Shown here piece after piece: positions 1-6,523 of a stretch of 27,274 nucleotides of DNA (position 1 is its first letter; every line of letters starts with the position of its first letter). Source of the DNA: Prado023 sp049688395 (GTDB lineage: Bacteria; Actinomycetota; Actinomycetes; S36-B12; CAIYMF01); assembly GCA_049688395.1 (NCBI GenBank), contig JBAVKQ010000182.1:1-27274 (forward strand), in the 5' to 3' direction. The notes below the pieces were generated by a model. It worked only from the letters and a program-made list of their open reading frames with translations, had not been told where the DNA came from and made no database searches. Position numbers and translations under genes: made by a program.

Positions 1-12
1 CTTGCGTGTCAT
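1..12 (-). CDS. 5' end of a gene that runs off the left edge (probable antitoxin)
   Basis: An ATG at 12-10 on the minus strand is followed by Thr-Arg-Lys before the window ends. It overlaps no codon of the upstream toxin-like gene but starts one base after that gene's TGA (16-14). A strong ribosome binding site, GGAGGACC, lies in the last codons of the upstream gene about 4 bases before the ATG. The tight arrangement copies the toxin-then-antitoxin order seen at 1183-1714, so an antitoxin is a reasonable guess. Only four codons are visible, so the function is inferred from context alone. Confidence 0.45.
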
Positions 13-13
13 G

Positions 14-271
14 TCAGGTCCTCCCTCGAAGCGCCGTGGGCATCACGTGCACGACCAGCCCCATGTCGGGATCCAGCGGGTCGTCTCCTGGTTCCAGGAC
101 CACGACGACCACGTGCAGCTCCCTGCCGGTCGAGTCCTCGCCGTACCACTCCAACGCAGCATCGCCACGTGGCGTGCTCGTTGGGGTTGGGGTGTAGCGG
201 TCGACCACGAAGACCACGTGCCCACGGCCGATCCGGTACCGACGCGCGGCCTGCGTGAACCGCAACTCCAC
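14..271 (-). CDS. Small toxin-like protein (DUF4258/BrnT-like RelE-fold type)
   Basis: About 85 residues from a GTG at 271; the frame stays open up to an ATG at 361, but the extra 30 residues do not look coding. Near the start the protein reads TQAARRYRIGRGHVVFVV, and it ends with LVVHVMPTALRGR. Small ribonuclease-like toxins of this group have an N-terminal helix with a basic patch, several beta strands and a closing strand of the V-I-H-x-M type. The broken gene at 1183-1439 ends in the same way (VIVHAMRARKKF), so the two look like distant relatives. It is followed one base later by another gene start, as expected for a toxin-antitoxin operon. RNA cleavage is assumed from the family and no catalytic residue can be assigned. 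Confidence 0.55.
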   Translation of the reverse strand: MELRFTQAARRYRIGRGHVVFVVDRYTPTPTSTPRGDAALEWYGEDSTGRELHVVVVVLEPGDDPLDPDMGLVVHVMPTALRGRT

Positions 272-402
272 CAGCCCATTCCGACTGACAAAACCGGTAG
301 CGTCAATCAGGCGTCGAGGCTGCTGTTGAGCGCAACAGGGATGCCTGCTTTGGCCGTGCAAGCCGACCCGGGCGCGATATGGAGTTCAGGGTGGGGGAGG
401 CG

Positions 403-468
403 GCGGGAACGGCGATGGGTGGGCGATCCCGAAGTTGGGGATACGGGCGTAGCCAATTCGTGGCCCAA
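403..468. repeat. Duplicated intergenic element, copy A
   Basis: The stretch has two conserved blocks, about 403-431 (containing TGGGCGATCCCG) and 451-468 (containing GCCAATTCGTGGCCCA), around a variable middle of about 18 bp. The same two blocks in the same order and spacing occur at 1033-1099. By eye the outer blocks differ at about four positions plus one gap. It lies between the end of brnA and the start of the toxin-like gene at 271, so on the minus strand it is upstream of a toxin gene. A promoter/operator or a small mobile repeat are both possible. Confidence 0.7.
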
Positions 469-516
469 TTGACCGCCGGAGGTCCTGACGGCTCGCTCGA
501 GTTCGGGGCCGCGGTG

Positions 517-744
517 TCAGCCTCCTTTGCGTTCCAGTCGCTCGGCAATCCATACCTTGATCAGTGCCTGCCGGGAGATGCCGAGCCGGTCGGCCTCCTT
601 GTCCATTGAGGCGACCATCCACGCAGGGAAGTCGACGTTGACACGGCGGCGCTCCTGGTTGATCCGTCGCGCGGAGTCCCAGTCGACGACCTCGCTGATG
701 TCCTCACCTGCGTCGAAGCGCTGGTCGAGCTCAGTTGCCTTCAT
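517..744 (-). CDS. brnA: BrnA-family antitoxin (ribbon-helix-helix type)
   Basis: A 75-residue protein with the usual BrnA layout. The N-terminal toxin-binding part has the FDAGEDISEVVDWDSARR segment (residues 10-27). The C-terminal DNA-binding part follows the RRVNVDFPAWMVASMDKEA strand-helix, then LGISRQALIKVWIAERLE (about 54-71), typical of the CopG/MetJ-like fold. BrnA neutralises BrnT, a ribonuclease toxin, and with it represses its own promoter. The start codon overlaps the end of brnT by 14 bases, so the two are probably translationally coupled. The gene looks intact, unlike its toxin partner. Confidence 0.85.
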   Translation of the reverse strand: MKATELDQRFDAGEDISEVVDWDSARRINQERRRVNVDFPAWMVASMDKEADRLGISRQALIKVWIAERLERKGG

Positions 745-931
745 ATCTGGCCACCTCCTCCTGGCGTGCCCGTCTGATCGAGATGATGCGGATGGTCTCC
801 CTGCGGTATGTGATTATCGCCGCCCACGTGGTCTGCCCGATCCGGCCCACGACGAGGAACCGCGGTTCCCCCCCGGAACGGGCCTCCCCGACAGGGGAGA
901 CGGGGACTGAAACGGTATAGAAGTCGCCCAT
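731..931 (-). CDS. brnT: BrnT-like toxin, short or 5'-damaged
   Basis: From the ATG at 931 the frame gives 66 residues that match the C-terminal two thirds of BrnT toxins: the PRFLVVGRIG strand, WAAIITYRRETIRIISIRRA, and a final ARYEG. BrnT is normally about 90 residues with an N-terminal helix carrying an LxxHG-like motif. That part is missing here. In the adjacent reading frame just upstream, from an ATG at 1008, the sequence reads ...DHHLPEHGR, which could be the lost N-terminus; joining the two frames near 927 would give about 92 residues. The toxin is therefore probably inactive through a frameshift, or uses an unusual start. The partner brnA overlaps its 3' end. Confidence 0.65.
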   Translation of the reverse strand: MGDFYTVSVPVSPVGEARSGGEPRFLVVGRIGQTTWAAIITYRRETIRIISIRRARQEEVARYEGN

Positions 932-1032
932 GCTCGGGGAGGTGGTGGTCTTGCTCGGGGGCGACGCTCCGCTGCGGAATGCACCCTGCAGCTGGCGCCG
1001 GGCGCATGATGAAGCTCACCCCTCTCGTGGAA

Positions 1033-1099
1033 GCGGGAATGGCTATGGGGTGGGCGATCCCGGGAAGGGGCCCGGGGCCGTGGCCAATTCGTAGCCCAA
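1033..1099. repeat. Duplicated intergenic element, copy B
   Basis: Second copy of the element at 403-468. TGGGCGATCCCG and the block GCCAATTCGTAGCCCA are kept, while the roughly 18 bases in between differ almost completely. It sits between brnT (minus) and the broken toxin gene (plus, from 1183), in what should be their divergent promoter region. Confidence 0.7.
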
Positions 1100-1182
1100 G
1101 TCCTCGGCCCCGAGCCGGCGAGTTGTGGCCCGCGCTGGGCGGGCGGGTGAGGTCGGCCGCAGGGCGCGGCCCCTTACCTCGA

Positions 1183-1439
1183 ATGGTCATTCCAAGTTAT
1201 TTTGTGATCGTGCTGGATGGCCCGATCATCGCACCCTCGGAGTTGAAGCACGGGTTGAGTGAGGTCGAGATCCTGCACGCGTACCGCAACCCCGTCCGCG
1301 TTTGGGACCTCGGCGACGGGTTCATGATGATCGTTGGCCTCAACGGGCGGCGATCTTCCTCGAGGTCGGCTACGTCGAGGGCGAGCAGGCGCACGTGATC
1401 GTGCATGCCATGCGAGCCCGGAAGAAGTTCCTGAGGTGA
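1183..1439 (+). pseudogene. Frameshifted small toxin gene
   Basis: The reading frame from ATG 1183 gives GPIIAPSELKHGLSEVEILH and AYRNPVRVWDLGDGFMMIVG. After about position 1343 it turns into arginine/serine-rich nonsense. The frame shifted by one base then reads AAIFLEVGYVEGEQAHVIVH and AMRARKKFLR, ending at TGA 1437-1439. Homologues carry a continuous protein of this kind with an N-R-A-A-I motif at the join, so one base (probably a C after AAC) has been lost near 1342. Rejoined, the product is about 85 residues. The stop overlaps the antitoxin start (TGATG). The toxin should be inactive unless the shift is bypassed. Confidence 0.8.
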
Positions 1440-1714
1440 TGAGCGTGCCACGTACTGTTGACGAGATCCTGGCCCACGCCGACGAACTGGCGGCAAGGTT
1501 CGAGGACTACGAGCCAAACCCGGACGACGAGATCGATGCGGGGGCTCTCGCGCTGCTTCGCGCCGCGGTTGCGGAGCGGTCCGAGGCCGAGCGTCACCTC
1601 CTAGCCGCGGTGTCGCAGGCACGGAAGGCCGGCATGTCCTGGGCAGCCATCGGAAGCCTTGTCGGGACGTCCGGAGAGGCTGCCCGGCAGCGCTACGCCA
1701 GTCGGGTCGCCTGA
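1439..1714 (+). CDS. Putative antitoxin with C-terminal helix-turn-helix
   Basis: A 91-residue protein whose ATG shares one base with the stop of the broken toxin gene. It has an acidic, helical N-terminal half (DELAARFEDYEPNPDDE) and a C-terminal segment AGMSWAAIGSLVGTSGEAAR (about 66-85) that fits a helix-turn-helix of the sigma-like or TetR-like type. The size, charge and coupling to a toxin gene support an antitoxin that also binds DNA. It is intact although the toxin is not, which is the usual order of decay because the antitoxin is the harmless partner. Confidence 0.65.
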   Translation: MSVPRTVDEILAHADELAARFEDYEPNPDDEIDAGALALLRAAVAERSEAERHLLAAVSQARKAGMSWAAIGSLVGTSGEAARQRYASRVA

Positions 1715-2042
1715 TGCGTGACACCCGCTGGCGGTGGGCTCGGGGGAGGGGGTGCACAAGCCAACGATTTGGAGCACCCTCTGCCTACGATCTGGAGCAA
1801 TCCCGGCCAGCGAAATGGAGCCGGTGAAACAAGCCGGGCGCGGTAAGGAGTCCACCTCCCTGGGAGGGGCGGGGCGTGCTCTCCGTCGCCTGACAGGTCG
1901 GGATGCTGCCCAGCGCGGGTTCGCGCAGCGATCGGGCGATCACGAGCGTCTTCAACGCCCAGACGGATCTGTGGGCAGGCTGCCCGTGCGGTCGCGCTAG
2001 CGTGCCGCAAGGGACCCGCATCGTGGCTGTGGCCGGCGACCC
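1715..2042. other. Intergenic stretch with short repeats, no convincing gene
   Basis: The 328 bases after the antitoxin begin with a weak hairpin (about 1719-1735) that may end transcription. There follow two 13-base direct repeats and a looser third copy (see 1764-1799). The frames open here on either strand lack codon bias or recognisable domains. The rest looks like eroded sequence. Confidence 0.5.
1764..1799 (+). repeat. Pair of 13-base direct repeats (ACGATYTGGAGCA)
   Basis: ACGATTTGGAGCA at 1764-1776 recurs as ACGATCTGGAGCA at 1787-1799, 23 bases apart. A looser third copy, GCGAAATGGAGCC, lies at 1810-1822. Spaced repeats of this kind occur at the ends of some insertion sequences (IS21 family) and at regulator binding sites. 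No transposase is next to it, so it may be the footprint of a lost element. Confidence 0.4.
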
Positions 2043-2633
2043 TCACGGGTTGTCGGTGGTTGCGGCGTAGGCGTCGGCCAGTGCTGCCGCGGCCGTGGTC
2101 AGCGACCGGATGATGGCGCGCCGGCGTTCCACCGTGGCCTGCGGCCCGTCGCCCAGGTCAGCGTTGAGGGGGGCATCGCCGAAGGCGCCCCGGATGCGTC
2201 GCGCCTCGGCCGGGGTGACGTCGAAGAACGCCTCCTGAAGGACGAACCCGTGGACCACCGAGGCGATGTCGGCGCGGCCTGTCGGGTCGAGGTGGGGGTG
2301 CACCGCGAGGACCACGTCCAGCCAGGTCATGTCGCCGGGTTCGCTGGCCTCGAAATGGTCGGTGAGGATGCTATAGACCAGCATCGTGGCTCCGCGGATA
2401 CCCGGTGACCCCTCCTCGCGGGGGTCGTAGGGCATCTGCGCCGCCCGGTCGATCAGCCGCTCCGCGCGCTCGGCGTCCCCACCAGACAGGCTCCTGGCCG
2501 CCTTCTTGAGCAGGTTCTCCGCGCCCGTGATCTGCGCATGGCTGACCTCGTTGAGCAGGCGGCCGGACCGGCGCTGCAGTGGCCCGAACCCACCCTCTGC
2601 GGCGAGGAACTCGGCCAGGGCATCAGCATCCAC
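2043..2633 (-). CDS. Uncharacterised protein, AbiEii-operon neighbour
   Basis: A 196-residue soluble protein read from a GTG at 2633. It is alpha-helical, with segments such as HAQITGAENLLKKAARSL (about 32-49) and RAERLIDRAAQMPYDPREEG (about 56-75). I do not recognise a named family. It follows the truncated nucleotidyltransferase by 10 bases and the XRE-type regulator gene, all on the minus strand, so the three look like one transcript. The frame is open upstream of the GTG for about 30 codons (reading ...RRTARVPFVDADALAEF), so it could be the displaced C-terminus of a longer protein. Confidence 0.65.
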   Translation of the reverse strand: MDADALAEFLAAEGGFGPLQRRSGRLLNEVSHAQITGAENLLKKAARSLSGGDAERAERLIDRAAQMPYDPREEGSPGIRGATMLVYSILTDHFEASEPGDMTWLDVVLAVHPHLDPTGRADIASVVHGFVLQEAFFDVTPAEARRIRGAFGDAPLNADLGDGPQATVERRRAIIRSLTTAAAALADAYAATTDNP

Positions 2634-2643
2634 GAACGGGACC

Positions 2644-2829
2644 CTAGCCGTTCGACGGCAGTGGCGACGCTCGGTCGGATGGCGCGAACAGGCCCAGCTC
2701 GCGGGCCACTCGGTCGACCGCCTCCTGGGCGATCAGCGCCGCGCCCCCGGCTACCAGGAACCCCGCGGGTTCCGGCAGCGCGACGAATACCCGCGCGACC
2801 TGCACCTGGAAGTCGGTCAGCCCGGACAT
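2644..2829 (-). pseudogene. Truncated AbiEii/MNT-type nucleotidyltransferase
   Basis: From ATG 2829 the 61 residues start with LTDFQVQVARVFVALPEPAG and then FLVAGGAALIAQEAVDR. This is the N-terminus of AbiEii-like toxin nucleotidyltransferases, whose glycine-rich GGxAL motif binds the nucleotide. In the family it is followed by a T-x-D-x-D-x-F metal-binding motif. Here the matching place reads VARELGLF, with both aspartates lost, and the protein stops at 2644 after PSNG. Family members are usually 200-300 residues. The stump should be inactive. Its start overlaps the upstream regulator by 13 bases, the usual layout of an AbiE-type antitoxin-toxin pair. Confidence 0.65.
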
Positions 2830-3329
2830 GATGCGCCCGTCGTGGACTCGACCAGTCCGGCCCACGCCCGGCGCACGGCCTGCGGCAGGACCAGCACGGG
2901 CCACAGATCGACCAGGAGCACCCCATCGACTACGGCGGTGATCTGCTCGGGGTCGCCCTCCCGGAGCACGATCTCGTAGGCGCGGGCACGATCAGCGCGG
3001 TCACGGAGGTCGAAGAGTCTGCCGGGTTGTGACCAGTTCAGGTCCAACGGAAGCTCGGCCTCGCGCAGGGCGTCGGCCGCCGTCAGCCGTGGCAGCGTGG
3101 ACGGGACCCACGCGACCCGCCCACGTCCGACGTCCACCGCCGTCCACTGCACTCTTGGCTGGGCTTCGAGCACCTGCCCCACCGCGGCCAGCAGCCGCTC
3201 GACGGTCTCTAGGGTGGGGGACTTGCGGCCATGCTCGTAGGCGGACAGCGTGGGGCGTGACGTCCCTGCGATCCGTGCCCATTCCGTCTGGGACAGCCCT
3301 GCGGCTCGGCGCACCTCAGCCAACTGCAT
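2817..3329 (-). CDS. XRE-family regulator/antitoxin
   Basis: A 170-residue protein. The ATG at 3329 is preferred because a GAGAGG site lies 5 bases upstream and the protein then begins directly with the DNA-binding domain: MQLAEVRRAAGLSQTEWARI followed by AGTSRPTLSAYEHGRKSPTL. This is a classic lambda-repressor-like helix-turn-helix (residues 2-50). The C-terminal part (about 80-165) is rich in charged residues and probably binds the partner toxin. The downstream gene, overlapping by 13 bases, is the AbiEii-like stump, so this is probably its antitoxin. An inverted repeat 26 bases before the start suggests autoregulation. Confidence 0.8.
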   Translation of the reverse strand: MQLAEVRRAAGLSQTEWARIAGTSRPTLSAYEHGRKSPTLETVERLLAAVGQVLEAQPRVQWTAVDVGRGRVAWVPSTLPRLTAADALREAELPLDLNWSQPGRLFDLRDRADRARAYEIVLREGDPEQITAVVDGVLLVDLWPVLVLPQAVRRAWAGLVESTTGASCPG

Positions 3330-3354
3330 GACGACCTCTCCCATCCCTCTTGAT

Positions 3355-3370
3355 GTATCCGACCAGATAC
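3355..3370. promoter_or_regulatory. Inverted repeat GTATC-N6-GATAC, possible operator
   Basis: GTATC (3355-3359) and GATAC (3366-3370) form a perfect 5-bp inverted repeat with a 6-base spacer, 26 bases upstream of the XRE-type gene on the minus strand. XRE regulators usually bind such dyads at their own promoter. The spacing to the start fits an operator over the -10 region. Confidence 0.4.
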
Positions 3371-3511
3371 CCCGGCCAGGGTAGCCCGCGACCCTGCGTG
3401 TGGGCAACGCCGCCCCGCCTTCGGCGCGAGCCGACGACGGAGCTGTTGGGACCCGAGCCGTGAAGATACGTGGCCTCCAGGGTGCGACTCCGACCTCCCG
3501 AGCCTGAGGTA

Positions 3512-4051
3512 ATGATCCTCGTGGCAGGGGAGTGGTTCGCCGGGCTCGATCTGGCGTGGTCCTCGGGGTGGACCGGGGTGGCCGTCGTCGACGAATCGGG
3601 GCGGGTCCTGTCCTCGGGACGGGTCCGCACGGATGCCCAGATCGCCGAGTGGGTCGTGGCCCAGCCGGGGCGGTTGTCTGTGGTGGCGGTCGATGCGCCC
3701 CTGATCGTGCCCAACGACACCGGCCAGAGGCTAGGCGAACGGCTCATCGGCCGGGCCTACAGCGCCTACGGGGCGGCCGCGCACACCTCCAACCGGGGCA
3801 CGTTCGGGGGTGCTGAGTCCCGGGCGATGACGTTGGCGCGCCGTTTCGGGTGGGTCGTCGACCCCGCAGCGGCCCCGAGCCAGGGGCAGACCCGGTGCAT
3901 CGAGGTGTACCCGCACCCGGCCCTGGTCGGGCTGTTCGGGCTGCCGTGCCGGATCGACTACAAGAAGGGGGGTACCGCTCGGCGGCTCCCCGGTTTCCTG
4001 TCCCTGGCCCGGCTGCTGGAGTCGATCCCCGAGCTCGGCCTGGCCGCCTAC
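3512..4051 (+). pseudogene. Truncated DUF429 protein (RNase H-like fold)
   Basis: From ATG 3512 the protein shows the DUF429 landmarks in order: FAGLDLAWSSGWTGVAVVD (RNase H-like first strand with its Asp), VVAVDAPLIVPNDTGQRLGE, AYSAYGAAAHTSNRGTFGG and EVYPHPALVGLFGLPCRIDY. The match ends near LLESIPELGLAAY at 4051, about 180 residues in. The family usually has 230-300 residues and a last conserved Glu/Asp-rich segment, which is absent. The frame continues without a stop to 4486 but runs into unrelated remnants, giving an apparent 325-residue hybrid. DUF429 proteins are predicted nucleases of unknown role. Confidence 0.7.
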
Positions 4052-4069
4052 TCCTGCTCGCGCTTCGGT

Positions 4070-4326
4070 CCTTGCTCATCGCCCGCATCCACGCCGCAGC
4101 GGGCCCGGTCACCTACGCCGAGGCCGCAAGCCCACGTCGGCCGGATCCCCAACGGTCTCGGGCCTGTGCTGGACCTCCTCGAGCAGCACTGCGATGCTCG
4201 CGGCTGGCCGAACCTCGCCGTCCTCGTCGTGAACAAGGCCACCAGGACGCCCCCCAGTACGCCGCCATCGACTGGCCCGCCGAGCAGGAGCGCTGCTACG
4301 CGCACCACTGGGCGGGCCCGGAATAG
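4070..4326 (+). pseudogene. Multiply frameshifted hypothetical gene
   Basis: Three consecutive pieces in different frames make one sensible protein: LLIARIHAAAGPVTYAEAAS (4070 on), HVGRIPNGLGPVLDLLEQHC then DARGWPNLAVLVVNKAT (about 4130-4245), and APQYAAIDWPAEQERCYAHH then WAGPE with TAG at 4324-4326. At least two frame changes (near 4130 and 4247) are needed. Similar small proteins with a V-T-Y-x-E start and an L-x-x-L-V-V-x-K segment occur in bacteria near restriction or repair genes, but I cannot name a family. The front end is fused to the broken DUF429 gene. Confidence 0.55.
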
Positions 4327-4556
4327 ATCGGGAATCGGCTCCTCTGCGCTCGCTGGAGTGAGACGGAATCTGGCGACTGGCGTTCCCGGTCTTGGCCCAA
4401 GCACCTGCGCTGGCCGCGACCGCTCGGCCGGTCGGGGTCCACGGTGGAGGAGACACCACGGGTGTGGTGGGTCAGGAGGTTGGTGATGGGTGGGCGGCGC
4501 AGCAAGGGGAGGGAAGCCTGCGGAAGGTGGCCGGGCGGAATACCAGCACCGGTGGA
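4327..4556. other. Eroded stretch with a hairpin before the transposase remnant
   Basis: No coding signal is convincing here. A perfect hairpin, CACCAC-GGGT-GTGGTG, lies at 4454-4469. Since the 3' part of a transposase gene starts soon after, this stretch may contain the deletion junction that removed the 5' part of the element. Confidence 0.35.
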
Positions 4557-4857
4557 CCCTACTGCGCCCGCGAGCTCCGGCAGAAGCTGACCGCCCGCGG
4601 GATCGAGGTCGTCATCCCCGAACGTGACGACCAGATCCGACACCGCAAGAACCGAGGCACCGCCGGTGGCCGGCCACCCGCTTCGGACACCGAGCTCTAC
4701 AAACGCCGCAACGTCGTCGAACGCTCCTTCAACGTCAACAAAACAATGGCGCGCAATCGCCACCCGATACGACCAGCACTCCATCAACTACCGCGCCGCC
4801 GTTGTCCTCTGCGCCGTCCTCACCTGGCTCAAAGCCCCGTTGGGAGATACGCCCTAG
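4557..4857 (+). mobile_element. 3' remnant of an IS5-family transposase
   Basis: The translated sequence reads ARELRQKLTARGIEVVIPER, then KNRGTAGGRPPASDTELYKR and RNVVERSFN, the C-terminal DDE region of IS5-type transposases, including the catalytic Glu in the N-V-V-E-R motif. At an AAAA run (4740-4743) the frame breaks: the next frame continues with QWRAIATRYDQHSINYRAAV, then VLCAVLTWLK, and TAG at 4855-4857. Removing one A would restore the protein. The N-terminal half with the first two Asp residues is missing and no clear terminal inverted repeats remain. The element is dead. Confidence 0.75.
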
Positions 4858-5160
4858 TAAGACCCACGCCCATGCCCCGGTACGAGGCGGCCTTGTGCCG
4901 GACCCGGCCCGATCTACCTTGGCTGAGGAGGGACTGGGCGGCACGTCCGAATCTGCTTCGCGCTGTGCTGCCGATGCGAGGACCTCATCTCCTGCGGGCG
5001 GTGGTTCAAGGACAACGACGAGCCGGCAGGAATCTGGGTGGCCTGAGCCAACAGCTGCGCGAAGCGGCAGAGGGGCTAGCCAAAGTTGGGCTGTCGGAGC
5101 AGACTCCCAATGCCTGATGTCCATTGGGCGCACGCACGTCCAATATGAAGAGGCGGGTGA
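4858..5160. other. Intergenic stretch upstream of the membrane protein
   Basis: No gene is supported in these 303 bases. One plus-strand frame (about 4935-5045) encodes a short cysteine-rich stretch with VRICFALCCRCEDLISC before a TGA, but it lacks a convincing start and has no recognised relative. The last 20 bases hold the ribosome binding site of the next gene. Confidence 0.4.
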
Positions 5161-5805
5161 ATGGCGATGAGCACATTCTTGTATCGCGCGGTCACGACGG
5201 CCCGGGAGAATTCGGACCCGGCAAGTGGGTTGCAGGTTGTGGCAGGACCCCAGCCCGCCACCCGGTACCTCGTGGAAGGCAACATGGCGGATGGTTCTGA
5301 GGTGGTCTTGACGCCAAAGGAGGGGGAAGAGGGGGCAGAGGGGGGAGAGAAGAAGGCAAGCAAGTGGGTTGACCTTGCGACCGCCCTCGTCCCCGCTGAG
5401 GTGCTCGCCATCTCGATCGCGGCAGTCGAACTCCAGACCACAACGGACGAAGCCACCGGGGCCGTCACTTTCACGGCGAGTGATTCAGCCCTCACATGGC
5501 AGTTCCTGATCCTGATGCTCCTGCCGGCAGCGATCTTCCTGGTCGGCCGAGAGAATCTGCGGAAGGGCGATTGGGGCCGAGCGGCCATTCCCTGCCTCGC
5601 ATTCGTAGCGTGGACCCTGCTGCAGCCGGTGAGCATGTGGACCGCAGTGGAGAAGACGACCGGTCGCACGCTGGAGACCGGAACGGAGTTCGTGGTCGCC
5701 GCGGCCCTCGTGCTGATCCTGGGTCCCGCCGCCGCCCGCCTCGCCAAGGCTGCTGACGACGCGGAGCGACCAGGCAGCCCCGCAGGTGGCGATGCAGCCG
5801 GCTGA
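5161..5805 (+). CDS. Four-helix membrane protein of unknown function
   Basis: A 214-residue protein. The ATG at 5161 is chosen because GAGG lies 8 bases upstream; a second ATG is two codons later. A soluble N-terminus ends in a Gly/Glu/Lys-rich linker (residues 53-66). Four hydrophobic segments follow: about 70-91 (ATALVPAEVLAISIAAVEL), 111-129 (FLILMLLPAAIFLVG), 140-160 (AAIPCLAFVAWTLLQP) and 174-194 (FVVAAALVLILGPAAARLA). The C-terminus is short, charged and proline/glycine-rich. It is the only undamaged gene between 3.5 and 6.9 kb, which suggests it is under selection. It has no operon partner and a strong hairpin follows it. I do not recognise a named family; a sensor or effector anchor is possible but not shown. 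Confidence 0.75.
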   Translation: MAMSTFLYRAVTTARENSDPASGLQVVAGPQPATRYLVEGNMADGSEVVLTPKEGEEGAEGGEKKASKWVDLATALVPAEVLAISIAAVELQTTTDEATGAVTFTASDSALTWQFLILMLLPAAIFLVGRENLRKGDWGRAAIPCLAFVAWTLLQPVSMWTAVEKTTGRTLETGTEFVVAAALVLILGPAAARLAKAADDAERPGSPAGGDAAG

Positions 5806-5873
5806 GGGCAACCCTGCGTGCTGCGCAGCGCCCCACCCAGGAGCGGAACCGGCGGCAACAATCGGGCAGTCGT

Positions 5874-5907
5874 CTCGCCCGAGGCCACCCGCATGGCCTC
5901 GGGCGAG
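5874..5907 (+). terminator. Strong hairpin downstream of the membrane protein gene
   Basis: CTCGCCCGAGGCC (5874-5886) and GGCCTCGGGCGAG (5895-5907) form a perfect 13-bp stem with an 8-base loop, 69 bases after the stop codon. There is no T tract, as is common for terminators in GC-rich actinomycetes. Its symmetry would let it serve minus-strand transcripts arriving from 6095 as well. Confidence 0.65.
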
Positions 5908-6094
5908 GGCACGGCTATCGACAGCGACTTCGTCGTTACCGCACTGGACTAGACGACCGAGATCACCCTGATGCGGAGTGACCATCATCCAACACCACCG
6001 CTGCCGTGAATCTAGGGCGCACGAGACGACCAGCGGTGTGGCTTGCCCTGTGTCACGCAACGTGGGGAGGGGCAGCACCGCCCAGAGTGTGCTG

Positions 6095-6434
6095 TCAGGG
6101 TTGGAAGCTGGGCATGGCTCCGGAGGCGTTGGTTTCGCGGATGCTGCCTGTGTCTGGGTCGATGTGGGCGATCTCGTCGTCAGCGGCTCGACCGTTGTTG
6201 ACGATGCCCACTGAGGCGATGATCTGCGCGCCGTCCGGGGTCCAGAGGGCCTCTCCGGGTCGCCGCTTGGCCGTGCCGCAATTCATCGTTGTGACCTGCA
6301 CGAGGTCGGTGTCCACCTTGGGCTGTACGTCGATGACCTCGAATACGCGGGATTGCGGCACGCCGGTTGAGCCCAGGCTCGAAGACTGGGAGGTCGGCCG
6401 GGTTCTTGCGCAGCCGAACCGGCCCTGTCATCAA
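6095..6434 (-). pseudogene. 3' remnant of a PD40/TolB-like beta-propeller gene
   Basis: The minus-strand frame from 6361 to 6095 includes ALWTPDGAQIIASVGIV and ends in GAMPSFQP. A W-[ST]-P-D-G motif and a final P-S-x-Q-P are hallmarks of PD40/WD40-like propeller repeats of the TolB type. A neighbouring frame just upstream (about 6434-6370) reads TGPVRLRKNPADLPVFEPGL, which may be the preceding part displaced by a frameshift. Only the last blade is left, so the original protein cannot be identified. Confidence 0.5.
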
Positions 6435-6523
6435 CGCGCGAAAGCCCTGACGCCTGGGCTGCCCTCACCCCGCACCTGAACCTGCCGCCCGATACGCAGC
6501 CACCGTGGACGGCTCGGATGCGG

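Noticed and set aside
4740..4743. Programmed frameshift in the IS5-type transposase
   Set aside because: The run is only AAAA, and the transposase also lacks its whole N-terminal half, so a simple one-base insertion in a dead copy is more likely.
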